Positions 32,418-40,646 of a stretch of DNA of 64,000 bases are shown here, piece by piece. The translations under genes were made by a program, and so were the position numbers. The stretch is from assembly GCF_947500705.1 (NCBI RefSeq), contig NZ_CANMSY010000010.1, forward strand, positions 79,675 to 143,674, in the 5' to 3' direction. The DNA comes from an uncultured Brachybacterium sp. Its GTDB lineage: Bacteria > Actinomycetota > Actinomycetes > Actinomycetales > Dermabacteraceae. Below the pieces are notes generated by a model, which did not search any database, was not told the origin of the DNA, and saw only the letters and a program-made list of their open reading frames with translations. Each line of letters begins with the position of its first letter. Positions within the stretch are counted from its first letter, which is position 1.

Positions 32418-32759
32418 TCAGCACTCGGGATCGTCCCCGAACACCCGCACCTCCTGGGCGCAGCGACAGGCGACGGCGATCTTTCGTGCCCACTCGAGCG
32501 CCTCCTCGCGGGCGGCGACCTCGAGCACGGCGTATCCGCCCTCGATATGACGGGTCTCAGCGTAGGTGCTCTCGAGCACGGTGCCGGTCCCGTCGACCAT
32601 CACGGGAGGCACCCTCCCGTCGATCCCGCCGCCGAACACCCAGACGCCGGCCGCCTTCGCCTCGCGCACCACGGCGTGGGAGTCATCGCTCACCTGCTGC
32701 ATGTCCAGCTCCTGGATCCTCATCGCGCTGCTGGGGAAGGAGATCAGGTACTTCGACAT
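32418..32759 (-). CDS. YCII-related domain protein
   Basis: A 113-residue alpha/beta protein of the YCII/DGPF type. The family's start (MSKYLISFPSSAM), the FGGGIDG strand and IEGGYAVLEVAAREEALEWA are present, the latter being the usual GG-x-x-x-x-E element before the final helix. Members often partner ECF sigma factors of SigJ type, where they act as a small fold of unknown chemistry. No sigma gene is next to it; the 235 nt downstream (32183-32417) show no convincing gene. The ATG at 32759 follows a GAGAGGTGG site. Confidence 0.87.
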   Translation of the reverse strand: MSKYLISFPSSAMRIQELDMQQVSDDSHAVVREAKAAGVWVFGGGIDGRVPPVMVDGTGTVLESTYAETRHIEGGYAVLEVAAREEALEWARKIAVACRCAQEVRVFGDDPEC

Positions 32760-32847
32760 CGGGTCCACCTCTCGTCGGCCCCGAGACACTGCGTCGCGGG
32801 GTCCTGTGCCTGCTGCCGGAGAGTCTCCTCCCCCGGTGTCCGCGCCG

Positions 32848-34503
32848 CTACCCCGCCGCCAGGTCCCGTCGGCGCAGCGCGGCCAGACCCACGACCACCA
32901 GCACCACCGCACCGACGCCCATCACCAGCAGCGGCACGCCCTCGAACTCCGCCGAGGGCAGCAGCGGGACGTGGTTCAGCGGCGAGACATCCTTCGCCCC
33001 ATCGGGCAGGCCCAGCAGGTCGCCGAGGAAGGTGATGAGCGCGGTGTACACCACCAGTGCCCAGGCGACGCTCGTCAAACGCAGGTTCAGCCCGTACAGC
33101 GCCAGCGCGACGGCGCCGTAAAGCGCGATCGCGGGCAGGTAGGCGAGGGCGGCGGCGGTCATGTCCCCGATCCAGGCGGTGTCATCCGTCGCCGCCCAGA
33201 CGCCGAGCCCCACTCCGAGGCCCAGCAGCACCTGCATCAGCGCCGTCTCGAGCAGCACCACCAGGAACCACATCAGAGCCAGGCGCACGCGGGAGGTGCC
33301 GGCCACCAGTGCCCCGGCGAGGCGTCCAGCGAACTCCTCGGTGCGCATCCGCAGCACTCCGGAGACGATCAGGGCGACCGGTCCGGTCGTGAGCATCATC
33401 AGCACGAAGGCGGAGAACGAGCCGGTGACGTCGTCCATAGCGATCGGCGCGAACTCCCCGATCGCCGGCATCTCCTCGATAAAGTCGGTGAGCGAGGAGG
33501 CCAGCGAGCCGAAGGCGAGCGCGAACAGGAACAGCCCGATCCCCCAGGCGAGCATCGACCCGGTCACCAGTCGCCGGGCGAGACCGCCGCGAGCCAGCAG
33601 CGCGGGCGAGGCGCTGCGCGGCCCGGCCGAGGCGGCACGCAGTCCGGCACCGACGTCTCGGCGGTGGGACAGGGCCCCGGCGAGCACCAGCAGGGCGATC
33701 ACGGCGGCGAGGGAGACCAGCAGCGGCCACCAGCGCAGGTCCACGAAGACCCGGGTCTGCTGGGCCCAGGCCAGGGGCGAGAACCAGGAGAGCCAGGAGC
33801 CCTGGCGGTCGATCACGTCTCCGACTCCACGCACCATGAAGGCGAGGGCCAGCAGCCCGAGCGCCATCCCGGAGGCGGTGCCGGCGTGCTCGGTGAACTG
33901 CGCAGCGACAGCAGTGAGGGAGGCGAAGACCATTCCCGTCAGCGCGGTCGCGAGCCCGAGCGCGAGCGACCCGGCGATCTCTCCGCCCATGACGAGGGTG
34001 CCGGCCGTGATCGCTGCACCGAGTGCGAGGTTCGCGAGGCTGACGACGATCAGCGCGGCGACGGCGGGGGCGAGCCGTCCGGCGGGCAGCGCCCGGATCA
34101 GCTCCAGGCGCCCGGCCTCCTCCTCGCCGCGGGTATGGCGCACGGTGAGCAGCACGCTCATGATCGCGGCCGGGATCAGGATGTAGAGGAAGAGCTCATT
34201 GGCCACCATCGCCCAGAAGGTGTAGTGCTCGGTGGCGAAGTAGGGCCCGGTCATCATGACGGCCGAGGGGTTGTCCAGCAGCATCGCTCGCGCATCGAGC
34301 GCCCCCTGATCGGGATAGGCCTCCTCCATCGCGAGGATCGAGGCGGGCACCAGGACGAGCACAGCGAGTGTCCAGACGATGATCGCGCGTCGGGAGATCC
34401 GCCCGTAGAGCCGTACCAGGGAGCCCAGACCCGTCAGCGGCGAGGCCGCGACCGGGTCCGCCCGATGGGTGTGACGGCTGGGCGGGCGGATGGAGGTGCT
34501 CAT
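32848..34503 (-). CDS. ABC-2 type exporter permease (double-domain)
   Basis: A 551-residue protein with about twelve helices in two halves, each repeating the order helix - large loop - helices, as in the actinobacterial polyketide/multidrug ABC permeases. The second half begins near residue 300 (LVTGSMLAWGIGLFLFALAFG). The loops MLLDNPSAVMMTGPYF and EEEAGRLELIRALPAGR resemble the family's conserved loop (gTR.RGE.GrlElLra.P.gR). Its ATG at 34503 overlaps the ATPase stop as ATGA. It forms the channel for the adjacent ATPase, and the substrate is probably a lipophilic drug; this is inference from family. Confidence 0.9.
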   Translation of the reverse strand: MSTSIRPPSRHTHRADPVAASPLTGLGSLVRLYGRISRRAIIVWTLAVLVLVPASILAMEEAYPDQGALDARAMLLDNPSAVMMTGPYFATEHYTFWAMVANELFLYILIPAAIMSVLLTVRHTRGEEEAGRLELIRALPAGRLAPAVAALIVVSLANLALGAAITAGTLVMGGEIAGSLALGLATALTGMVFASLTAVAAQFTEHAGTASGMALGLLALAFMVRGVGDVIDRQGSWLSWFSPLAWAQQTRVFVDLRWWPLLVSLAAVIALLVLAGALSHRRDVGAGLRAASAGPRSASPALLARGGLARRLVTGSMLAWGIGLFLFALAFGSLASSLTDFIEEMPAIGEFAPIAMDDVTGSFSAFVLMMLTTGPVALIVSGVLRMRTEEFAGRLAGALVAGTSRVRLALMWFLVVLLETALMQVLLGLGVGLGVWAATDDTAWIGDMTAAALAYLPAIALYGAVALALYGLNLRLTSVAWALVVYTALITFLGDLLGLPDGAKDVSPLNHVPLLPSAEFEGVPLLVMGVGAVVLVVVGLAALRRRDLAAG

Positions 34504-35474
34504 GAGTCCTCCGCTCCGGCGCTGCGGGATCCGGCGGCGAGGTCATCACCGTAATGGCGCAGGAAGAGATCCTCGAGGGACGGGGGTGTGATGGTCAGCG
34601 CGGTGACCCCCATCCGGGTGAGGACCGGCAGGACATCGTGGAGCGCGGCGTCATCGACGTCGAAGCGGAGCCGGTCCCCGTCGATCACCAGGTCGTGGAC
34701 GCCGTCCAGGGCGGCGAGCGGGGCGGGATCCGCGCTCGAGGTGGCGGCGACGGTGGAGCGGGTCAGGTGCCGCAGCTGGACGAGGGTCCCGGATTCGACG
34801 TCCTTGCCGGCGCGGATGATCGTCACCGTGTCGCAGAGCTTCTCGACCTCGGCGAGGATGTGGCTGGACAGCAGCACAGTGCGCCCGTCGGCTCGCAGGC
34901 GCGCGACCTCGTCGGTGAAGATCGCCTCCATCAGGGGGTCCAGGCCCGAGGTGGGCTCGTCCATGATGTACAGGTCCACGTCCCGCGACAACGCTGCGAC
35001 CAGCGAGACCTTCTGGCGGTTGCCCTTGGAGTAGGTGCGGGAACGCTTCCTGGGATCGAGCTCGAAGCGCTCGATGAGCTCGCCCCGGCGGCGCCGGTGG
35101 GCGGCGCCCTTCTCCCCGCGGGTGAGCACGTCGATCGCCTCTCCCCCGGTGAGGTTCGGCCAGAGGTTCGTATCGCCCGGCACATAGGCGAGGCGCTGAT
35201 GGATCTGCACGGCGTGGGACCACGGATCCATGCCGAGCACCTCGGCGGAGCCCGAGCTGGCCCGCAGCAGTCCCAGCAGCACGCGGATGGCGGTGGACTT
35301 CCCGGCGCCGTTGGGTCCGAGGAAGCCGGTCACCTGACCGCGGGGCACTGTGAGGTCGAAGCCGTCCAGGGCGCGCGTGGTGCCGAAGGTCTTGGTCAGG
35401 CTCCGGACCACCACGGCGGCATCGGACGTGGTGGAGGCGGAGCCGGTGGTGTCAGCAGTGTCGGTGGCGGTCAT
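34500..35474 (-). CDS. ABC transporter ATP-binding protein (exporter type)
   Basis: A 324-residue ATPase. Walker A GPNGAGKST, Q-loop in YVPGDTN, ABC signature YSKGNRQKVSL (in place of LSGGQ), Walker B LYIMDEPTSGLDP and the switch His in SSHILAEVE are all present. The first ~22 residues are Thr/Ala/Asp-rich, and a C-terminal regulatory domain of about 90 residues (LTITPPSLEDLFLRHYG) matches DrrA-like drug and antibiotic exporters. ATG at 35474 overlaps the TetR stop, and the gene end overlaps the permease, so all three are translationally coupled. Confidence 0.93.
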   Translation of the reverse strand: MTATDTADTTGSASTTSDAAVVVRSLTKTFGTTRALDGFDLTVPRGQVTGFLGPNGAGKSTAIRVLLGLLRASSGSAEVLGMDPWSHAVQIHQRLAYVPGDTNLWPNLTGGEAIDVLTRGEKGAAHRRRRGELIERFELDPRKRSRTYSKGNRQKVSLVAALSRDVDLYIMDEPTSGLDPLMEAIFTDEVARLRADGRTVLLSSHILAEVEKLCDTVTIIRAGKDVESGTLVQLRHLTRSTVAATSSADPAPLAALDGVHDLVIDGDRLRFDVDDAALHDVLPVLTRMGVTALTITPPSLEDLFLRHYGDDLAAGSRSAGAEDS

Positions 35475-36133
35475 GACGGTGCCCCTTCGGTCGTGGGTGC
35501 GGCGGAATCGCCCTCGGAGGCCGCGGCGACGTAGGCGTCGAGCATCGAGGTGTCGGTCAGCAGCGGAACGGAGTAGATCTCGAGCACAGGCGCGGAGAGC
35601 GCCTCGGAGTAGGAGCGGAGCCATGCCGGCAGCTCCGTGAGATCGAGCGGCTCGCGCTGGGCTGGCAGCTGGAGCAGCAGAGAACCGAGCGCCATCTGCG
35701 TCAGTGCCCGGGCCCGCGCCTCGGGATCCCGGCTGGGGTTGATGAGCCCGGCCGCAGTGCCCTGCTCGAGGTAGACCAGGGCGTCGGCGGCGAAGTCGTC
35801 GACGAGCTGGCGGGCGAGCGGCCCGCCGGCCTGGAGCCGGCGCAGCACGTACCCGATGACGGGGGCATAGTGCTCGATCTCGGCGAGCTGAGCGAGCATC
35901 GCCCCGGAGCCACCGGACATCACGTCGAGCTTGCTCTCCCGCGTCGCCTTCAGCGCCTGACGGTCACAGGCCTCGAGCAGCTTCTCCCGAGAGCCGTAGT
36001 GGTGGATGATCAGGCCCGCACTGACCCCGGCATCCTGGGCGACAGCCCGCAGCGGAGCGCCCAGGCCCTCGACGGCGAAGCGCCGGAGCGCGGCCCGGAG
36101 GATTCGCTCCTCGGCGGATGGCGTGGGTTCCAT
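35471..36133 (-). CDS. TetR family transcriptional regulator
   Basis: A 220-residue repressor. The N-terminal DNA-binding domain reads ILRAALRRFAVEGLGAPLRAVAQDAGVSAGLIIHHYGSREKLLEA (shown here in parts: ILRAALRRFAVEG, VAQDAGVSAG, HHYGSREKLL). The C-terminal domain is the usual helical ligand pocket. It is the first gene of the TetR-ATPase-permease operon, so it most likely represses its own operon and responds to the exported compound. Upstream at 36212-36219 a perfect 8-bp palindrome ACACGTGT, within TTGAACACGTGTATAG on the minus strand, could be its operator. ATG at 36133. Confidence 0.9.
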   Translation of the reverse strand: MEPTPSAEERILRAALRRFAVEGLGAPLRAVAQDAGVSAGLIIHHYGSREKLLEACDRQALKATRESKLDVMSGGSGAMLAQLAEIEHYAPVIGYVLRRLQAGGPLARQLVDDFAADALVYLEQGTAAGLINPSRDPEARARALTQMALGSLLLQLPAQREPLDLTELPAWLRSYSEALSAPVLEIYSVPLLTDTSMLDAYVAAASEGDSAAPTTEGAPS

Positions 36134-36445
36134 GGCGCTCCTCGCGGGCGGGAAGATTGCGCGGGATCGGCTCTGACCAGCCCCGCGCTGAACGTCTGCT
36201 CACTAGGCTATACACGTGTTCAAACCGTGCGCAAGGGTGCGGGCGACGGTGACGCGGGGACTCCGCGGCAGGGGCGCGGAATTGTGCCGACAGGACCGAT
36301 GGTCGTCGGCCGATAGGTCGTGCAGGCACAGAACTCGCCGCGCACCGCGGGAGCGGGCCGACGGGGGCGGGCGGGGGCGTGGGTGCGGGCGGGCCGGCGG
36401 GGGCGGGCGTGCAGCCCGCGGGCGCGGGAGCAGGACCCGGGCCGA
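36134..36445. other. 312-bp intergenic region with G-rich tract
   Basis: No gene is seen. The TetR-proximal part holds the ACACGTGT palindrome (36212-36219). At 36363-36409 the plus strand carries at least seven runs of three or more G separated by 1-4 bases, a pattern able to form G-quadruplexes; on the transcript of the flanking leftward genes it would be C-rich. Confidence 0.6.
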
Positions 36446-37363
36446 TCAGCCCAGGCTGTCGAGCCCGCCCTTGGCCTTCAGCAGCGAGAGCAGCAGGTCC
36501 TTGGGCCCGGTGGCGGGCGGGAGCGCGCACTCGTCGGGCTCGAAGGACCAGGCCGCGCGCAGGGAGCGGAACACCTCGAACTCGGCGTCCCCGGTGCGCA
36601 GCGGCACCGCCTGATAGCCGCCCGCCTCGGGCAGGTGGATGATGAAGGCGCCGGTCAGCTCCGGCATCTCGCGGGTGGTGCCGTCATTGTCCAGCAGCAG
36701 CTCGGCGCGGCACACGGCCACCCCCTGGAGGGCGTAGTCCCCGCGCACCTTCTTCGAGGTCTTGATATCGGCGCTGAGCACCGTGTTGCCGATCTTCACG
36801 ATCGCATCGGTGGTGCCGGCGTAGCCCACCGTGTGGTTCACGACCGTCTGCTCGACCTCGAGGAACTCGGGCTGATAGTCCTCGAGGAAGCGGCCGTAGC
36901 CGTCCAGGCGCACCTCGGCGCGGGCGATCAGGGCCTGGGGATCCTTCTCCTCGGCGAAGCATCCCTGGGCGGCGCGCATCTGCTCGATGAGTCCCCCGAT
37001 GTGGGCGCCGTCCGGCCGGGTGCCGCTGGTGCCCCAGTCCTCGCAGGCGGTGTGCACGAGGGTGCCGAAGTCTGCGGCGGTGCGGGTGTACTCCGGGGCG
37101 GCTGCGGCGATGCGCTTCTGCGTCCCCCAGCGGTCTCGGGTCACCCGGGAGATCTCGGCGGAGGCCCGCTGCGGGTTCCGGTCCAGCCAGGCGTACATGT
37201 CCAGCGCCCGCTTGGAGGCCATCGTCGCGTACCAGCCCTGCAGGAAGTCCTTCGCCCGCGCGCCGGCGACGGTGGTGATCGAGGGGTACATGAGCGGGCC
37301 GTCGGGCTCGAGTCGGTACATGCGGCCGCGCGGGGTGTCGGCGCTGAGGGAGGGCGTGGTCAT
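36446..37363 (-). CDS. PD-(D/E)XK nuclease-like protein (Cas4/RecB-type fold), unknown role
   Basis: A 305-residue protein with signs of the PD-(D/E)XK superfamily as found in phage-encoded exonuclease-like proteins. MYPSITTVAGA near residue 25-35 resembles the PS-x-TT-x-L start of such proteins; His104 and Glu108 lie in TLVHTACEDW, an acidic residue in VEQTVV (Glu171), Asp186 in GTTDAI and the core Asp199-Ile-Lys201 in LSADIKTSKK. No Fe-S cysteine set is seen. It stands alone between glnE and the TetR operon with no phage neighbours. Function is unknown; it may be a domesticated phage nuclease. Confidence 0.65.
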   Translation of the reverse strand: MTTPSLSADTPRGRMYRLEPDGPLMYPSITTVAGARAKDFLQGWYATMASKRALDMYAWLDRNPQRASAEISRVTRDRWGTQKRIAAAAPEYTRTAADFGTLVHTACEDWGTSGTRPDGAHIGGLIEQMRAAQGCFAEEKDPQALIARAEVRLDGYGRFLEDYQPEFLEVEQTVVNHTVGYAGTTDAIVKIGNTVLSADIKTSKKVRGDYALQGVAVCRAELLLDNDGTTREMPELTGAFIIHLPEAGGYQAVPLRTGDAEFEVFRSLRAAWSFEPDECALPPATGPKDLLLSLLKAKGGLDSLG

Positions 37364-37508
37364 GAGTCCTCGGGAACGGGAGCTGGCGTCGCCGGGGCGA
37401 CGGGGTTGATGGACCTGCCCACCGTACGCCGCGGCCTGTCGAAGTGCGCTGAGCGGGTGTGCGGACGCGCCGGTCCGCTCCCTCGGATCACATGCGAGCC
37501 GCTCATGC

Positions 37509-40500
37509 TCACTCCTCTTCGCCGAAGATGAGCCGCGCGGCGATGATCCTGGCCCGGCGGGTCAGGCGGAAGTAGCGCTCCTCGAGCTCGGAGGCGGAGC
37601 CGTCCTCGCCATCGATCAGCAGCGCCAGGGCGCGCAGGTCGTGGCGGTCGGTGGGCAGCACGTCCCCCTCGCGGCCCTTCCACAGGAACAGTCCGCGCCG
37701 GATCTGCCAGGCCAGGATCCAGGCCTCGGTGAGCTCCTGGGCCTCGCGGGCGGTGAGCAGCTCAGCCTCCGCGGCGGCCGTGAGCTGCTCCAGGGTGCGG
37801 GGCGTGCGCAGCCCCTCGACCTCGTGGCCATGCTCGAGGGCGAGGATCTGGGCGGACCATTCCACGTCCGTCATCCCTCCTCGGCCGAGCTTCACGTGGA
37901 GGGAGGGGTCGGTGTTGCGGGGCAGCCGCTCGGACTCCACCCGCGCTTTCATCCGGGTGATCTCGCGGCGGGCCGGCTCCGGCAGCCCGCCGTCGGGATA
38001 GCGGTGACGGTCCATCTCCTCGCGCAGCTGCTCGGCGACCGCCTCGGAGGCGACCACGGGCCGTGCCCGCAGCAGGGCCTGCTTCTCCCAGGTCTCCGCG
38101 TCGCGGCGGTAGTAGTCGCTCCACGAGTCGAGGCTGCGGGCGAGCGGACCGATCTTCCCTTCGGGGCGGAGGTCTGCGTTCACGCGCATGTCCGAGCGGG
38201 CGGTGGGGGCGTTGAGGATCTTCTGGATCTGGGTGGCGACGGCGACGGCGATCTCGACCGCCGCCGTCCCGGCGCCGCGGTCGATCACGACGAACTGGAC
38301 GTCGGCGTCGGAGGAATAGCCCATCTCGCGGGCGCCGAAGCTGCCCAGTGCGATGATCGCCATCTCGATCCCCAGGGCTCGGGCCGGATCGGAGCGCGTC
38401 TCGCGCAGCCTCAGGGCGGTCTCGACATCCACCTCCGGCTCGCCGTCGAGGGTTTCGGCGTCCTCCCCCACCACCTCCCGTTCGCGAGCCACGACGTGCA
38501 GGGCGACCAGCATCCCCGCCTCGAGCACCGCCTCGGCGAGGTCGGTGAGGGCCCGTGCGACCTCGGCCGGGCCGGCCACTCTCGTGAGGTGGGCGAGGGC
38601 GATGCGCAGCAGCTCCCGGTTGCGGGTGCGGCGCAGCACGTCGCGGGCCACCTCCGCGTCATCGACCCGGGAGATGACGGCGAGGAACTCCCGTCCCAGG
38701 ACATCACGGTCCAGAGGGCGCAGCTGCTCGTTGCGGGCGAGCCAGCGCACTCCCTCGGGGATCTGCTCGAGCTGCTCGCCCACGTACCGGCCGGAGGAGA
38801 GCACCCGGGTGAGCCGCTTGGCGGCGAGTCCGGAGTCGCGCAGCAGTCCCAGATACCAGTGCGCGGAGCCGATCGTGTCCGAGAGCCGACGGAAGCCCAG
38901 CAGGCCGAGGTCGGGATCGACGCCGTCGGCGAACCATTCGAGCATGGCGGGCAGGAGCTGACGCTGGATCTTGGCGCGGCGGGAGATGCCCTCGGTGAGC
39001 GCGGAGATGTGGCCGAGCGCCCGAGAGGGGTCGCGGTAGCCGATCGCCGCCAGGCGCGCGGCGGCGTCCTCCTGGCTGAGTCGGATCTGCCCATCGCTGA
39101 GCTGCGAGGCGGTCAGCAGCAGCGGCCGGTAGAAGATCTCCTCGTGCAGCTGCCGCACCCGGCGCCTCGTGCGCTGGTAGCGCTGATGGAACTCGTCGGT
39201 GGACAGGCCCACGCTGCGGGCGAGACGGCGCAGATCGGAGGCTGCGGTGGGCAGCACCTGGGTGCGGCGCAGGCGGTGGAGCTGGAGGCGGTGCTCGACG
39301 CAGCGCAGGAAGCGGTAGGCCTCGTCCATCTCGGTGACATGGTCCCGTGAGATGTAGCCGCCCTCGCCGAGCCGGGCGAGGGAGTCGAGGGTGGAGCGGC
39401 CCTGGAGCACCTCGTCGGCGCGGCCGTGCACCATCTGCAGCAGCTGCACGGTGAACTCCACATCCCGCAGCCCGCCCGGTCCGAGCTTGAGATTCCGCTC
39501 GACCTCGGCGCGCGGGATGTGGGCCACCACGCGCCGTCGCATCGCGCGGGCATCCTCGACGAAGCCGTCCCGGGTGGAGGCCTGCCACACCCAGGGCTCC
39601 ACCATCGCCTCGAACTCGAGCCCGAGCTCGTGGTCCCCGGCGGCCGCGCGCGCCTTCAACAGCGCCTGGAACTCCCAGGACTTCGCCCACTCGGTGTAAT
39701 AGCGGCGGTAGGAGGGGACGGTGCGCACGAGGGGTCCGTCCTTGCCCTCGGGGCGGAGGTTCGCGTCGACCTGCCACAGCGAGCCCTCGCCGGTCCGCTC
39801 GGAGCAGGCCCGGGCGAGCTCGCGGGCCAGGGCCGAGCCGATCGTGATGACGTCCTTCTCCCCCTCGCCACCCTCCTCCGGGCGCTGCGCGGGAGCGACG
39901 ACGTGCATGACGTCGACGTCGGAGATGTAGTTGAGCTCGCGGGCGCCGGTCTTGCCCAGCGCGATCACCGCCCAGCGCACCTTCTCGTGGCCCTCGATGG
40001 TCGCCCGAGCGATCGCAGCGCCGGCCTCGAGCGCCGCATCGGCGAGGTCGCTGATCGCGGCGGAGACGCGGGGCTGGAGCTCTGTCGGGTCCGTCGCGCA
40101 GACGTCTGCAGCAGCGATCTGCGCGAGCCGGCCGTGGTAGGCGATGCGCAGGGCGTCCCGTACCTCCCGGCCGCTGTCGCCGGCGACGGGGACGTCGGCC
40201 GCGGGATCTGCACCGACGGCCTCGAGCAGGGTGCGCCGGATCTCGGTCGCGGTCATCGAGAGCTCATCGTCGCCCTCGCGCAGCAGGGTCAGGTGCTCGG
40301 GATGGCGGGCCAGGAAGTCGCCGAGGGCGACGGAGGTGCCCAGCAGCGTGATGAGGCGGTGCCCGGCGGTGCCCGCCGCCCCGATCCCGCTGAGGAACTC
40401 GTCCATCAGCGGCTGGTGGTCGGCCGCCTGGGCGGCTTCGACCAGCCGCAGCAGCCCCAGCACCGCGTCGTCACCGTCGGCGGTGCCGCCCAGGGCCCGG

Positions 40501-40619
40501 GCGGCATCCTGGCCGAGCCCGGCCAGGGCCGGTTCGGCGAGGAAGCGGCGCACCCGGTCGGTGCTGCTGAAGCCGAGGCGCGCGAGGGCCCCGGTGGTGG
40601 TCGACGGTTCGCTGCTCAC
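37509..40619 (-). CDS. glnE: Bifunctional glutamine synthetase adenylyltransferase/adenylyl-removing enzyme GlnE
   Basis: A 1036-residue enzyme that adenylylates GlnA at its Tyr when nitrogen is ample and reverses this when it is scarce. Two nucleotidyltransferase domains are seen: the N-terminal (adenylyl-removing) one with GKTGARELNYISDVDVMHVV, and the C-terminal (adenylylating) one with GSFGAREMGYSSDADVQFVV, each followed by VDANLRPEGKDGPL or VNADLRPEGKIGPL. The regulatory linker lies between. It begins with GTG at 40619 (an ATG two bases upstream is out of frame and is immediately followed by TGA). It is 27 nt downstream of the second glutamine synthetase gene, the usual actinobacterial order. 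Its target is glnA at 24.6 kb. Confidence 0.96.
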   Translation of the reverse strand: MSSEPSTTTGALARLGFSSTDRVRRFLAEPALAGLGQDAARALGGTADGDDAVLGLLRLVEAAQAADHQPLMDEFLSGIGAAGTAGHRLITLLGTSVALGDFLARHPEHLTLLREGDDELSMTATEIRRTLLEAVGADPAADVPVAGDSGREVRDALRIAYHGRLAQIAAADVCATDPTELQPRVSAAISDLADAALEAGAAIARATIEGHEKVRWAVIALGKTGARELNYISDVDVMHVVAPAQRPEEGGEGEKDVITIGSALARELARACSERTGEGSLWQVDANLRPEGKDGPLVRTVPSYRRYYTEWAKSWEFQALLKARAAAGDHELGLEFEAMVEPWVWQASTRDGFVEDARAMRRRVVAHIPRAEVERNLKLGPGGLRDVEFTVQLLQMVHGRADEVLQGRSTLDSLARLGEGGYISRDHVTEMDEAYRFLRCVEHRLQLHRLRRTQVLPTAASDLRRLARSVGLSTDEFHQRYQRTRRRVRQLHEEIFYRPLLLTASQLSDGQIRLSQEDAAARLAAIGYRDPSRALGHISALTEGISRRAKIQRQLLPAMLEWFADGVDPDLGLLGFRRLSDTIGSAHWYLGLLRDSGLAAKRLTRVLSSGRYVGEQLEQIPEGVRWLARNEQLRPLDRDVLGREFLAVISRVDDAEVARDVLRRTRNRELLRIALAHLTRVAGPAEVARALTDLAEAVLEAGMLVALHVVAREREVVGEDAETLDGEPEVDVETALRLRETRSDPARALGIEMAIIALGSFGAREMGYSSDADVQFVVIDRGAGTAAVEIAVAVATQIQKILNAPTARSDMRVNADLRPEGKIGPLARSLDSWSDYYRRDAETWEKQALLRARPVVASEAVAEQLREEMDRHRYPDGGLPEPARREITRMKARVESERLPRNTDPSLHVKLGRGGMTDVEWSAQILALEHGHEVEGLRTPRTLEQLTAAAEAELLTAREAQELTEAWILAWQIRRGLFLWKGREGDVLPTDRHDLRALALLIDGEDGSASELEERYFRLTRRARIIAARLIFGEEE

Positions 40620-40646
40620 ATGCTCTCCTGGCGAGTCGCTGCCTGC

